Numbered from the stretch's first letter, positions 8,404 through 18,329 are shown. The stretch: DNA of 64,000 nt from Pedobacter xixiisoli (GCF_900215335.1 NZ_OCMT01000004.1:124001-188000), one strand, 5' to 3'. Program-made: numbers and translations. Notes: generated by a model not told the origin, from the letters alone.

Positions 8404-10503
8404 TTAATAGAATTTCACTCTATTGTCTTTTATATCGCTTTTCTCTTGCAATGCTTGGAAAGCACTACCTAGAGCACGTTGGCTAATGTTCATTAGCATA
8501 CTTTCTTTTTGTTTAAATGTATTTGCTAAAGGAGCTGGATTTGTAAATCCTTCTACAACGAATACATATACACCTCTATCGCCAGTAATCGCTTTAGATA
8601 ATTTACCAGCCTGAGAACCAAATACAGAACCTACCACTTTATTTTCTTGTGATAAACCTGGAATGATTGGGTTAGCAAATACCATATTTTGAACTGGAAC
8701 GGCCGTTTTACCTACCTTAGAGGCTACAGCATCGATACTTGAAGCGCCTGATAATGCTTTATCAAATTTCTCAGTTAACATTTTAGCTTTCTTAGCATTT
8801 AAAACTTGAGGCTCGATTTGTTTTTTCACATCTTCTAAAGATAACTGACCTTTAGGTTTAATGCTAGTTACTTGAGCAACTACGTAAGCATTATCCATGT
8901 TATAAACCTGAGCTAAAACTTCTCCCTTATCTGCATCGTAAGCGTCTCTAATCAACTGACGAGGATTATCTAAACCTGGAGCATATCCTTGAGTTGCAGT
9001 AATTCTATCAGCTAAACCAACAGTATATCCTTGTTTTTTAGCTAAAGTACTAAAGCTATCAGATTTAACTTCTGCCAAGAAAGCTGTTGCTTTTTTGTAA
9101 GCGATATCTCTAGTTTTTTGACTAGGAGCTAAAGTTTTCTCGATATAAGCCAACTTAACTACTTTAGAAGAACCTACTTGTTTTTCGATTTTGATAACGT
9201 GGATACCAAATTGAGATTTTACCACTTTGATATCACCAGCACGGCCATCAAAAGCTGCATTCTCAAACTCAGGAACCATTGCACCACGTGCAAATGTACC
9301 TAAATCACCACCTTGATCTTTAGAACCATCAACGCTATATTTTTTAGCTAATTCAGCGAAGTTACTTCCGCCTTGCGCTAATTTTTTCAATGAATCTGCT
9401 AGTTTAAGTCCTTTATCATCTCCACCAACTTGAGCTGGATTGATTAATATATGGCTAGCTTTTACCGAATCAGGAGAGAAACGGCTATCGATTACTTTAA
9501 CTAATTTGTAAGAGTTACCCGAAAATTTAGGTCCGTAGAAACTGCCAGCTGAATAGTTGAAGATTACTGAATCTACCGCTGGGTCTAATTTACCTTTAGA
9601 AAGGTAAGTGTAAGGGACTTTAACGTCAGAGTTATTAGCCGCAAATAATGAATCATTAGGTGTTGTTTTGAAATCAGCGGCTAATTTTTCTACTTGAGTT
9701 TTTACTAATGCACTATCAGCTGCAGTTGGCTGAATGCTGAAAGATACATATTGCAAATCTCTTGATTCTTGAGGATTGTCGAAACGTTTCTTGTTTTCTT
9801 CGTAATACTCTTTGTAGTCTGCATCTGTCAATTTAACGTTAGCATCTAAAATAGAGCTGTAATCAAGGTTTACATATTTGAAGTTTACCAATTTGTTACG
9901 GTTTACGTACTCGTCGTTAGCTTCTAAGCTAGAAACGTAAACAGAATTGCTGATTAACTTGGTATATTTTTGTTGCAAAGCTTGTTTTTCGATTTCACTT
10001 TCCAACATTAACCATTGTTGAGCCAATTGGGGGTTTTGGTTTCTTGATTTCAAAGAAGTGATTACTGCTGTTCTATCGAACTCACCAGTTTGAGGATTAC
10101 CAAAATATTGTGTAATTAATGGGCTTGGAGTTTTACCTTGAATTAAATCAAAAAGCTCATCTGCAGAAACAGTTAAACCAACACGATCAAATTCTTTACC
10201 TAAAACTACCGTAGCAATTTCCGACTGCCATGCTTGGTCAACTGCCATAGCTTGCATCTGTGGATTCATTACGCCACCATATTGTTGCTTGAATTGAGCA
10301 GAAGTTTGTTCTACTTTTGTATTAAACTGCTCGTATTTAATAGCTTCACCGTCAATAGAACCTACCTCGGTTCTTGAACTTGCACCAAATATTGCAGTAC
10401 CTTGTTGCAATAGCGGTTCTAAAACAAATAACGCCAATACTACTGCGATACCTCCTACCAAGAAATAGCCCATTTTGGTACGCATGAAAGTCATTAAACC
10501 CAT
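8404..10503 (-). CDS. ppiD: PpiD/SurA-like peptidyl-prolyl isomerase, membrane anchored
   Basis: A periplasmic folding factor tethered to the inner membrane. The 699 residues comprise a short cytosolic start, one membrane helix (about residues 12-30, YFLVGGIAVVLALFVLEPLL), a SurA-N-like chaperone region, and a parvulin domain around residues 345-440 recognisable from KASHILINP, the FAELAKKYSVD segment and FGIHVIKIEK. A second, degenerate parvulin-like segment follows. The architecture is that of PpiD. It lies downstream of coaX, an outer membrane protein gene and lptC, consistent with a role in outer membrane protein biogenesis. A terminator follows. Confidence 0.88.
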   Translation of the reverse strand: MGLMTFMRTKMGYFLVGGIAVVLALFVLEPLLQQGTAIFGASSRTEVGSIDGEAIKYEQFNTKVEQTSAQFKQQYGGVMNPQMQAMAVDQAWQSEIATVVLGKEFDRVGLTVSADELFDLIQGKTPSPLITQYFGNPQTGEFDRTAVITSLKSRNQNPQLAQQWLMLESEIEKQALQQKYTKLISNSVYVSSLEANDEYVNRNKLVNFKYVNLDYSSILDANVKLTDADYKEYYEENKKRFDNPQESRDLQYVSFSIQPTAADSALVKTQVEKLAADFKTTPNDSLFAANNSDVKVPYTYLSKGKLDPAVDSVIFNYSAGSFYGPKFSGNSYKLVKVIDSRFSPDSVKASHILINPAQVGGDDKGLKLADSLKKLAQGGSNFAELAKKYSVDGSKDQGGDLGTFARGAMVPEFENAAFDGRAGDIKVVKSQFGIHVIKIEKQVGSSKVVKLAYIEKTLAPSQKTRDIAYKKATAFLAEVKSDSFSTLAKKQGYTVGLADRITATQGYAPGLDNPRQLIRDAYDADKGEVLAQVYNMDNAYVVAQVTSIKPKGQLSLEDVKKQIEPQVLNAKKAKMLTEKFDKALSGASSIDAVASKVGKTAVPVQNMVFANPIIPGLSQENKVVGSVFGSQAGKLSKAITGDRGVYVFVVEGFTNPAPLANTFKQKESMLMNISQRALGSAFQALQEKSDIKDNRVKFY

Positions 10504-10632
10504 ATTATTCTTATATTTAATTTTATTTTAAGAGGGCGCAAGATACAAATTTGAAACAAAATAGAAAATATTAAATTTCAATTGTTTTTTGAGTTGAAAA
10601 CTAGGGAGATAGAGTACTCAAATATGGAGTAA

Positions 10633-11202
10633 TTACGGGAGTTTTCCATTTTCAACATTAGCCGTTCCAGATGGCATGGTAATGCTGTAAGTACTGAAAT
10701 CTTGGGGTGCCGAGAAACTTGTACCATTGAGAACATTGCCATCTTTTGTAGTTACTACTCCAGAGGGAGAATTATACATCTTTGTATTTTCATTCCAAGT
10801 TAACTCTTCGGTAGTAAAAGTCATATTATCGGTTACTACCACAACATTCTTTTTGAAGATGGTAATTCTTTCCGTTTCTTTATTAATGGCGTAATCCGAG
10901 GTAATTGTTCCTTTGTTCTTCAGGAATTCATCTAAAAAATAGATTTTCACCCCTTTAGGCATCTCCATGTATATTGCGCCAGTAGAAGGTGTAACTTTAT
11001 CTAAAATAGGTGCATAACCTTTTGCTTTCACTTTGGCCGAATCGCTATAAATTACCTCTGCTCCATAAGTACGGTCTTTCGTTAACGTCACTTTATTAGC
11101 AGAAATAGCTGGTACTTTTTTCAAATCATCCTCACCACAAGAAGAAAGTAAAAAGCAAAAAATGAAAAGTAAACAGTAAAAAGCCCAAGTTTGGATAGAC
11201 AT
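10633..11202 (-). CDS. lptC: LptC-like lipopolysaccharide export protein (lipoprotein form)
   Basis: LptC links the LptBFG transporter to the periplasmic LPS bridge. The 189-residue product has a lipoprotein signal (hydrophobic run ending LLSSC, followed by GEDDLKK) and then the beta-jellyroll pattern of the LptC/OstA fold, including ERITIFKKNVVVV and LTWNENTKMYNS. Bacteroidota LptC is often a lipoprotein rather than a bitopic membrane protein. The start at 11202 (MSIQTWAFY) gives the proper signal; the frame is open 21 codons upstream. It lies 93 bases after an outer membrane protein gene. Confidence 0.8.
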   Translation of the reverse strand: MSIQTWAFYCLLFIFCFLLSSCGEDDLKKVPAISANKVTLTKDRTYGAEVIYSDSAKVKAKGYAPILDKVTPSTGAIYMEMPKGVKIYFLDEFLKNKGTITSDYAINKETERITIFKKNVVVVTDNMTFTTEELTWNENTKMYNSPSGVVTTKDGNVLNGTSFSAPQDFSTYSITMPSGTANVENGKLP

Positions 11203-11295
11203 AGTATAACGATGTAGATACACCGACCATCTACTATTAACCAACAAGCATTGAACTTTAACCATTATCTACAATTAAGCAATCGAACAATGGGT

Positions 11296-12603
11296 TTAGT
11301 CAAACCTAAATCTTTGGAACCATTTATCGTTTAACATGAAACCTAAATGGAAGTTAACATAGCTTTCTTGGATTAAACCATTACTTGTTTTACCTCTTCT
11401 TCCAATTTCGGCAGAAACGTTCATTTTGTAGAACGATGACCTAGCATAAGAAGATAACGGCAAGCCTAAACCCACAGTTACGCCCATTTGCTTGATGTCT
11501 TCATTGTTCATTTGGACATACGTTTTATCGTACGTTAAACCTAAACGATAATCTACTCTCTTGAAATAACCGTTAATTGCAGTAATATCTGGAGTGAACT
11601 GACCGCCAACCGATACACCATAAGCATCTTGAAGATTTTGGTTTACATTATCGATAGACATTTTAGACCATTTACCCATGCGGTAATCTGCTCCTATTAA
11701 CCACTTATTTTCTTTTTGTAAAGTAAAACCTACACTATGCATTAAAGGAAGTTTCATATTGGTTTTGCCGTTCTCAATAAAATCTAAAGTATCTAAAGCA
11801 GAAAGTGCATTACCTTGTGAATCTTTGGTATAGATTGTTGTGTATTGGCTTCTTTCCGAATTTAGCTTAGCGCTAGAAGAACCTGAGTAGCCTACCACCA
11901 AAGTAGTTTTATTACCTAAACGGAAATCGTATTGTGCACCATAAGTGTAGTTAAAGCCATATATGCTGTTCTTAACCTGGTCGCGAGAATTTAGAGCCCC
12001 AAGATCAGAAACTTCTGTAGAACGACTTTGGATTAAATTACCAAAAAGGTATTCGGCATTGGCTCCAACTCTAAAATGGTCTCCAAACTGAATGCCGTAG
12101 CCAATATAAGCTTTAGATAAACCGCCTTCACCATTGTAAAGGTAGTCTACTGTTTTAGCACTGGTGCCACTACCTATGCTCACTGTATTTTTAAAATCGT
12201 AGCCCAATTCTGAGTAAGGTAAAATACCGACACTAAGTGCAGACTTTTGTGTAACAGGAAATGCCATTGCAACATGGCTTAACGAGGCGTTGAAGCTATT
12301 TTCGCTTAAGTTACTGGTTTTTAACTCTGTTCTACTCCCAGACATACCAATATCTAACGTAGTTAAATATATACCTGCGTAAGAAGCCGGGTTTTGCATG
12401 TTGATGTTATTGATACCACTAGACCTGTAAACTCCAGTTGCAATACCGCCCATACCTCTTTGTTGTGGCAACACCGAGCCTCTAAGGTTACCTAAACCAA
12501 ACTTAGAATATGGAGATTGTACAGTTGTTTGCGCATAACTGCCTAACGAAAGTGCTAGCAAAGAAAGCGTTGCAACATATACACACTTAATTTTATTGTT
12601 CAT
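11296..12603 (-). CDS. Outer membrane beta-barrel protein (FadL/OmpP1-like)
   Basis: The 435-residue protein has a signal peptide ending LGSYAQ and then PYSKFGLGNL, QRGMGGIATG and many alternating amphipathic strands, ending in the aromatic-rich KWFQRFRFD, as expected for a beta-barrel recognised by BAM. It resembles the OMPP1/FadL-type porins of Bacteroidota; substrate unknown. The ATG at 12603 begins one base after the coaX stop codon, so the genes are probably translated from one mRNA. A seven-codon longer start would lie inside coaX. Confidence 0.72.
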   Translation of the reverse strand: MNNKIKCVYVATLSLLALSLGSYAQTTVQSPYSKFGLGNLRGSVLPQQRGMGGIATGVYRSSGINNINMQNPASYAGIYLTTLDIGMSGSRTELKTSNLSENSFNASLSHVAMAFPVTQKSALSVGILPYSELGYDFKNTVSIGSGTSAKTVDYLYNGEGGLSKAYIGYGIQFGDHFRVGANAEYLFGNLIQSRSTEVSDLGALNSRDQVKNSIYGFNYTYGAQYDFRLGNKTTLVVGYSGSSSAKLNSERSQYTTIYTKDSQGNALSALDTLDFIENGKTNMKLPLMHSVGFTLQKENKWLIGADYRMGKWSKMSIDNVNQNLQDAYGVSVGGQFTPDITAINGYFKRVDYRLGLTYDKTYVQMNNEDIKQMGVTVGLGLPLSSYARSSFYKMNVSAEIGRRGKTSNGLIQESYVNFHLGFMLNDKWFQRFRFD

Positions 12604-12604
12604 T

Positions 12605-13342
12605 TTATAATGTAATAACTTCATTCAAGCCTTTTAAAACCAAATATGGTTCGTGAGTAATCTGGGCGGCAAATATGCTATTTTTTAATTGCTTAGTCAA
12701 AAAAAGCGAGTCTCCTCCTGTTAATACTACTTTTAAATTTTTATTTCGTTTATGCTCTAAAGCAATAAATCCTTCTATTTCGTTGAGTGCGCCCTGTAAA
12801 ACGCCCCTTTTAATCGCATTCTGTGTACTGGTTCCTTCGTCAATTACTTCTTGAGTGTTATCCCAATTTACCAGCGGCAAGCGACCCGTGTAATGGTTCA
12901 AAGCCTTAAAACGCATATTCAAACCTAAACTTATACTTCCGCCAAAGTATTCGTCTTTTGCAGTGAGCACATCGTAGGTAATACAGGTGCCGGCATCAAT
13001 CATCAAAGTATTATCACCTTGATATAAGCAATGTGCTGCAATTACCTTTGCCCATCTATCTAAACCCAACGTTTTAGGGCTTTCATAATGGTTTTTAATT
13101 CCTCCAGTTATCTCGGTGCTAAAACGAGTATAACTAGTGTGCGTTTTTAACAATCTTTCTAAGTTTTCTGTCTGATTACTCACGCTAGAAACCGTCGAAC
13201 TTCCTATCTGATATTCGGTGATTAGTTTTAAGAGATGATCCTCTTCAACCCTTTCAAGCTGCTGGAAATAAATGAGTTTTTTTTGCTCAAAGATTGCAAG
13301 TTTACTAAAGGTATTGCCAATATCTATGACCAGATTATGCAT
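12605..13342 (-). CDS. coaX: Type III pantothenate kinase
   Basis: First committed step of coenzyme A synthesis (pantothenate to 4'-phosphopantothenate). The 245 residues show the ASKHA-fold motifs of CoaX: DIGNTFSKLAIF with the catalytic aspartate at the N-terminus, GLDRWAKVIAA, the IDAGTCITYD phosphate motif and GGSISLGLNMRF. It heads a minus-strand run with the outer membrane protein and lptC genes, an order often seen in Bacteroidota. Confidence 0.93.
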   Translation of the reverse strand: MHNLVIDIGNTFSKLAIFEQKKLIYFQQLERVEEDHLLKLITEYQIGSSTVSSVSNQTENLERLLKTHTSYTRFSTEITGGIKNHYESPKTLGLDRWAKVIAAHCLYQGDNTLMIDAGTCITYDVLTAKDEYFGGSISLGLNMRFKALNHYTGRLPLVNWDNTQEVIDEGTSTQNAIKRGVLQGALNEIEGFIALEHKRNKNLKVVLTGGDSLFLTKQLKNSIFAAQITHEPYLVLKGLNEVITL

Positions 13343-13557
13343 TAAATATCTACGTTACCAAACAACAAATTACGAATAGGAAGAAACATCAATATCAGTT
13401 TCATGCCACAAAGCTATTAATCTTTGACAAGTTTCGAGGTATCAATTTGTTAAAAAAGGTTAAAGGAAGATGTTTAGTTTACAATATTAGCCACAGATGC
13501 ACAGATTTATCTTTGTTATATCAACCAAGTGAACATTTACATCTGCGTTAAAAACCA

Positions 13558-14535
13558 CTATACAAAAAGAAAGTACTGGATGCAGATTACCAAAATAGCA
13601 AATAAGGTTTCATAAAACCAGCGTTTTTTGGCGTTAGAGAAATAGTAAGACAATAGCACTGCCCCTGGCGGTACGCAAAGTAGAAAATGGGCTACTGTAA
13701 CTCCTCGCTTGGTGTAGAAACTGAAGATACTTACCAAAAACATAAAAAAAAGCATCTGAAAAGCTTTACGAGTACTGATAAAACTTCGGAAAAAGTTCTC
13801 TCTCAATTGTATGGCTGCCATAATCATGATGAGTCCCACCGGTATGAGAACGAGGTAATCGTTATAGTTAATTTGCAGATTACTTGGGAATTTGTTGGTA
13901 AGTGGCTGCCAAATGTCGATGAAACGATCGATGTTATCGTTCCAATAATAAAACACGGCGACAAACATGAAAATGGTTAAAAACCCGATTAATCCAGACA
14001 CCCATTCACGCCAACTAAATGCTCTGTACATCAATAAGCTAAGCCATAACATGATCAGCATAAGTATGAACGGAAAATAAATCAAAGTACCGATGGCGAT
14101 AATCATCCCCACATCAAACATGGTGCTCATGGCACTTCCGGTTTTCGAGAGCTTTAAAAACTTATCAATGATTATGATAATTAAGAAGTTGCAGATTAGA
14201 GCTGGACTGAGCACCAAAAACTGAAGGAACAAGCTTGTGCCTGTAATAAACAAAAGCGCCGGCAAATAGCTTGGCTTAGCCAACAAACCATGGTTATTTA
14301 CAATTCTATTGAAGATGAGCGCCTGTACCATGGTAATTACCGCAGCAAAAAAAACATTTGCCTCAGAAGAAAGTGCATCTTTTGGGATATTGATGAACAG
14401 TTTGGTGTAAGGTTCTAAAATCTCGAAGCTTAATTCTGCGGGCAGATTTAAAAAGATAGCAATCCGCATGAAGATGAGGTACGCCACCAACAGCAATAAA
14501 TTAAGCGGATGTAAACTTCTAAACTGATTAATCAT
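13558..14535 (-). CDS. Polytopic membrane protein (DUF6427-like)
   Basis: A 325-residue, very hydrophobic protein with about eight or nine predicted membrane helices, starting MINQFRSLHPLNLLLLVAY and containing the loop SWREWVSGLIGFLTIF. It resembles the DUF6427 family of Bacteroidota, whose function is unknown. No catalytic motif is visible. It lies among envelope genes, 215 bases upstream of coaX in transcription order, and no promoter box stands out. Confidence 0.6.
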   Translation of the reverse strand: MINQFRSLHPLNLLLLVAYLIFMRIAIFLNLPAELSFEILEPYTKLFINIPKDALSSEANVFFAAVITMVQALIFNRIVNNHGLLAKPSYLPALLFITGTSLFLQFLVLSPALICNFLIIIIIDKFLKLSKTGSAMSTMFDVGMIIAIGTLIYFPFILMLIMLWLSLLMYRAFSWREWVSGLIGFLTIFMFVAVFYYWNDNIDRFIDIWQPLTNKFPSNLQINYNDYLVLIPVGLIMIMAAIQLRENFFRSFISTRKAFQMLFFMFLVSIFSFYTKRGVTVAHFLLCVPPGAVLLSYYFSNAKKRWFYETLFAILVICIQYFLFV

Positions 14536-14617
14536 TTTAAGTAAAAAGTGAAAGGTGAAAAGTGAAAGGGGTTTTCCCTGAACTTTTTAACCTAAACTTG
14601 CCACAAAGAAAAGAAAT

Positions 14618-15604
14618 TTATCTGGCAAAAGTATTCACCGTATGCGCAATAATTGCAGCGGTTTCATCTGGAAAATCGAACTGGTGTTCTTGCGGCTTCG
14701 CTACAAAATCTTTTAAAATAGGCACCCAATTATGGTTACTACCCCAAATTACTGGCAAGCCGAATTGTTTTAGTGCATAGGCGTTGCATTGCTGCTCGTA
14801 CTGAAAACGCATTGGCGCAACCAACAACTTTTTACCTAAATGTAGCGCCTCTGCTGGTCCTTCAAAGCCACCGCCAGTGAAAACACCTTCGCAGCTTGCC
14901 ATACTTTGGTTAAACTTTTCGTTGTTAATTGGCTCCACAAATACATTCGCATCTGCATAAGCTACCTTGGTATGTTTAGAAAAAACCTCCCAACGTACCT
15001 GCGGAATCTGCTTCAACACATTTACCAAATCTTTATCATCAATTGCTGGAAGGTAAACTGTATAATGCCCCAGATTAGTTGGCGCCAAAGTCCTGATTTC
15101 ACTCCTAATAACCGGCTTATAAATGAAATCATCGTATCTATCGAAATGGAAACCAATGTGATGCGTAGTAGGAGCATATCTGCTCAATATCAGTTTACCC
15201 CAGTCTACCGTTTTAGGACGAGGAACTTTTTTTGATTTAAAGGAAGCCTGATGGCTTAACGATACACTTTCTATGCCTTGCAGACGACATGCCCAGGCAG
15301 AAATAGGCTCGAAATCGTTCAAAATAAGATTATAATCTTTTAATGGAATTGCCTTCATGTCTCTCCGAAATTGCGGAAGATTCATGTTTTTCCATGTTTT
15401 GTAATGATCTACGCCACCTTTTTTACCGAAAACAAAGCTGAAGCCATGAAAGTTATATTTGATTTCTTGAGCCAGTTTTACATCTACCTGTGTACCTGAA
15501 ATCAGTAAATCTACCTCGCCATGTTGTTGTAAAAGCGGAACTATTTCTCTTGCTCTGCTCACATGTCCGTTGCCTGTTCCTTGTATGGCGTAAAGTATCT
15601 TCAT
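14618..15604 (-). CDS. GT-B glycosyltransferase-like protein (MJ1255/TIGR00661 type)
   Basis: The 328-residue protein starts MKILYAIQGTGNGHVSRA, the glycine-rich loop of MurG/GT28-like enzymes, and has a C-terminal nucleotide-sugar site around VFTGGGFEGPAEALHLGKK followed by PMRFQYEQQCNA. This is the pattern of the MJ1255/VC2487 group, whose acceptor is unknown. It is transcribed 116 bases after an LpxH-like phosphoesterase gene, suggesting a linked role in glycolipid or envelope sugar metabolism, an inference from position only. Confidence 0.72.
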   Translation of the reverse strand: MKILYAIQGTGNGHVSRAREIVPLLQQHGEVDLLISGTQVDVKLAQEIKYNFHGFSFVFGKKGGVDHYKTWKNMNLPQFRRDMKAIPLKDYNLILNDFEPISAWACRLQGIESVSLSHQASFKSKKVPRPKTVDWGKLILSRYAPTTHHIGFHFDRYDDFIYKPVIRSEIRTLAPTNLGHYTVYLPAIDDKDLVNVLKQIPQVRWEVFSKHTKVAYADANVFVEPINNEKFNQSMASCEGVFTGGGFEGPAEALHLGKKLLVAPMRFQYEQQCNAYALKQFGLPVIWGSNHNWVPILKDFVAKPQEHQFDFPDETAAIIAHTVNTFAR

Positions 15605-15720
15605 TCGGCTTCTAATATCTAGAATTTTCAGGATTATTTATAGTTTTAATTGATTTGAACCTATCATGAATTATATTTTCTTCAGTTTTATTGTGAAAAA
15701 AAACATGATGAATTTACAGT

Positions 15721-16572
15721 CTAGGCAATTTCTAGTTTAATTTTCTGCAATAAAATATTCACATCCAATTTTCCGTGTAAATCTTCACCGTCAGAAAGTT
15801 CTCCTTGTTCTACTTCATCTTTTACGAAGTTTTTTGCTTCGTATTTAAATATCTCCCAATTGCCTTCATTATATTCTAAGGATGTTAAGTTTTCGACCCA
15901 ATCTCCACTATTTAAATACATCACTTCGCCTTCGCTTGCCAAAACATTTCTCTTTTCTGGCTGATGAATATGCCCACAAACCACATATTGATAACCATTT
16001 TCTATCGCCAATTCCGCAGCAGTTTCTTCAAAACTATTGATAAACTTTACGGCATCCTTAAACTTTGCCTTGATTTTTTTAGAGAAACTCATTTTCTCCC
16101 TACCAAACAATTTCAAACACCAGTTCACTATACTGTTTAGCAAAATTAAGCTGTCGTAACCAATGGCACCCAACTTTGCCAACCATTTCGAATGCTGCAT
16201 GGTGACATCGAAAATATCGCCATGAAAAAACCATGCCTTTTTACCGTCAAGCTCTAAAATAAGTTTGTTTTGTAAGTGGAATGAACCTAAATGCATATCC
16301 GCAAACTTGCGCAAAAGCTCGTCGTGGTTTCCAGTGAGATAATACACATTCACGCCTTCTACCACAAACTTCATCAGCTTTCGCAAAATTTTCATGTGCG
16401 TTTCTGGCCAATAACGCTTGCTAAATTGCCAAATATCAATAATATCGCCATTCAGGATTAACGTTTTTGGCTTAATACTTTTCAGGTATTTTAACAGTTC
16501 CTTGGCATGGCAGCCATAAGTGCCCAAATGCACATCAGAAATCACAACGATTTCTACATTCCTCTTCTCCAT
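15721..16572 (-). CDS. LpxH-like UDP-2,3-diacylglucosamine diphosphatase / metallophosphoesterase
   Basis: The 283-residue calcineurin-like phosphoesterase has all metal-ligand blocks: SDVHLG (D and H), NGDIIDIW, TGNHDELL, FFHGDIFD and CGHIHQPE. The spacing and the W-rich middle fit the LpxH group, which hydrolyses UDP-2,3-diacylglucosamine to lipid X in lipid A synthesis. Bacteroidota carry several such paralogues, so the substrate is not certain. It lies upstream of a GT-B glycosyltransferase gene on the same strand. Confidence 0.75.
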   Translation of the reverse strand: MEKRNVEIVVISDVHLGTYGCHAKELLKYLKSIKPKTLILNGDIIDIWQFSKRYWPETHMKILRKLMKFVVEGVNVYYLTGNHDELLRKFADMHLGSFHLQNKLILELDGKKAWFFHGDIFDVTMQHSKWLAKLGAIGYDSLILLNSIVNWCLKLFGREKMSFSKKIKAKFKDAVKFINSFEETAAELAIENGYQYVVCGHIHQPEKRNVLASEGEVMYLNSGDWVENLTSLEYNEGNWEIFKYEAKNFVKDEVEQGELSDGEDLHGKLDVNILLQKIKLEIA

Positions 16573-16641
16573 AAGCTATTTTTAGAGACAAAAAAGACAG
16601 GCCTTCCTAGTAGAAAGCTCCAATTTTTGTAGTCGGTTTTA

Positions 16642-16734
16642 TTAATCTTCTTCTTCGCCAACGGTTAATTCGTAAGGACTAAAGAAAAATGCTACAAAAA
16701 CAATTAAGCAGACAATCAAAAACAGTTCAAGCAT
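16642..16734 (-). CDS. Putative 30-residue membrane microprotein
   Basis: A short frame encodes a hydrophobic helix (LELFLIVCLIVFVAFFF) followed by SPYELTVGEEED, i.e. one membrane span with an acidic tail. An in-frame ATG nine bases earlier (16743) is an alternative start. A GATTTTTG box, one mismatch from TAnnTTTG, lies about 20 bases upstream of the first ATG. The clear amphipathic layout and an otherwise empty intergenic region favour a real gene, but nothing is known of it and it could be chance. Confidence 0.4.
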   Translation of the reverse strand: MLELFLIVCLIVFVAFFFSPYELTVGEEED

Positions 16735-16983
16735 ATGATGCATATATTATCTAATGCAAAAATCTCCAACGCTAATTAACTGATTGTTAAGGCATCGTTA
16801 TTTTTTATTTGACTTTTTCACAAACCTCATCGGTTTACTTTGAATCATGCTTATTAAAGTTTCGAGGATTTTTATCAAAATGGAAAGTATTAGTATACAA
16901 TAGAGTTTATGATTTAGCATACGTACACGAAAACCTTGCTCAAACCAACAAAAATGCTTATCCTTGAACTTCAACCGAACCAA

Positions 16984-18054
16984 ATGAGCCAGTTTTCTTC
17001 TTCTCCAGTTCTTAAAACCAAAACACATTTTGAAATTTTAGATGGCTTGCGGGGCATTGCGGCTCTTGGCGTAGTTATATTTCATTTTATCGAAATGTAC
17101 ACACCACATCCAGATGATTTGATAGCTCACGCTTATTTGGCTGTAGATTTTTTCTTCTGTTTATCAGGATTTGTAGTTGCTTATGCTTACGATGATAGGT
17201 TACCACAGATGGGATTGAAGACGTTTTTTAAACAAAGGTTAATTAGACTGCATCCATTGGTGGTTTTAGGCACTATATTAGGAGTACTGGGATTTATCTT
17301 CGACCCATTTGGCGACCAGTGGGAAGCTTACAGTGGTTGGAAGATGGTAATGCTATTTTTTGCTTCTATTTTAATGATTCCCTATCCTATTATCGCAGAA
17401 AGAGCTTTCAACAACTTCGGTTTGAATGCTCCAGCTTGGACACTCTTTTGGGAGTATGTGGCGAACATTGTATACGCACTGATTTTGCAACGCCTTAAAA
17501 GAACTTGGTTGTTGTTACTAGCAATACTCGCTGCTGTAGTTCTTTTTTACGTGGCAAAATCTTCTGGAAATACAAGCGGAGGCTGGTCGAAAGATAACTT
17601 TTGGCATGGCGGTGCTAGGGTAGCTTTCTCGTTTTTAGCAGGTATGTGCATCTTCCGTTATCAAGGTATTATCAAGAACAAACTTGGCTTTCCGCTATTA
17701 GCACTTTTGCTGGCTTTAGCATTCTTTGTGCCGTACAATGACAGCTGGAACTGGATTAGCGAACCTTTAATCATCGTGATTTACTTTCCGTTTTTGGTTG
17801 CTCTGGGAGCAGGAGCTACTTTAAATCCAGCACAGCAGGGTATTTGTAGATTTTCTGGCCAAATGTCTTATCCACTGTACATCACCCACTATTTTGCGTT
17901 ATGGGCTTTCGGAAATTATTACGCACAGGAACAACCGAGCCATCAGACACTTTTTTGGGTTATTCCATCAGTGATTGCTGTACAGCTTTTTATTGCTTAT
18001 TTAGCTATGAAATTTTACGATTTACCTATCAGAAAATGGCTATCACCAAAGTAG
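16984..18054 (+). CDS. Membrane acyltransferase, acyltransferase-3 (OafA) family
   Basis: A 356-residue integral membrane enzyme expected to transfer acyl groups to surface sugars. It contains the family signature LDGLRGIAALGVVIFHF with its key histidine, the DFFFCLSGFV segment, and about ten membrane helices to the end. The start at 16984 (MSQFSSSPVLKTK) is preferred because TATCCTTG, a one-mismatch -7 box, ends 17 bases upstream; an ATG at 16954 lies before that box. The gene converges on the DUF4834 gene with only ten bases between the stops. Confidence 0.82.
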   Translation: MSQFSSSPVLKTKTHFEILDGLRGIAALGVVIFHFIEMYTPHPDDLIAHAYLAVDFFFCLSGFVVAYAYDDRLPQMGLKTFFKQRLIRLHPLVVLGTILGVLGFIFDPFGDQWEAYSGWKMVMLFFASILMIPYPIIAERAFNNFGLNAPAWTLFWEYVANIVYALILQRLKRTWLLLLAILAAVVLFYVAKSSGNTSGGWSKDNFWHGGARVAFSFLAGMCIFRYQGIIKNKLGFPLLALLLALAFFVPYNDSWNWISEPLIIVIYFPFLVALGAGATLNPAQQGICRFSGQMSYPLYITHYFALWAFGNYYAQEQPSHQTLFWVIPSVIAVQLFIAYLAMKFYDLPIRKWLSPK

Positions 18055-18064
18055 GTCAAAAAAA

Positions 18065-18313
18065 CTATTTTACTTCTTCGTAATCTACAAAGTCTCCCAA
18101 GTTATCAGAGTTGCCTTTTCTTTTTTCTTTCTTAGGCATATGGTCAATAGAGATTGTACCTTCTGGTCTAGATGGACGTTGTTGTTGGCCAGTGGCCTGT
18201 TGTTGCATTTTGCTAAAGGCATTTTTAACTACCATAGGAAATATTATCCTAAGTAGTAATCTAATTACCCATAAAACAATGATTGCTATTATTAAAAACT
18301 TAATTATACCCAT
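18065..18313 (-). CDS. DUF4834-like small membrane protein
   Basis: An 82-residue protein with one N-terminal membrane helix (IIKFLIIAIIVLWVIRLLLR), a Q/R-rich linker and the conserved tail NLGDFVDYEEVK. The tail and layout fit the DUF4834 family of Bacteroidota, of unknown function. It has its own -7 box 16 bases upstream. Confidence 0.7.
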   Translation of the reverse strand: MGIIKFLIIAIIVLWVIRLLLRIIFPMVVKNAFSKMQQQATGQQQRPSRPEGTISIDHMPKKEKRKGNSDNLGDFVDYEEVK

Positions 18314-18329
18314 TTTTATACTGTTATTA

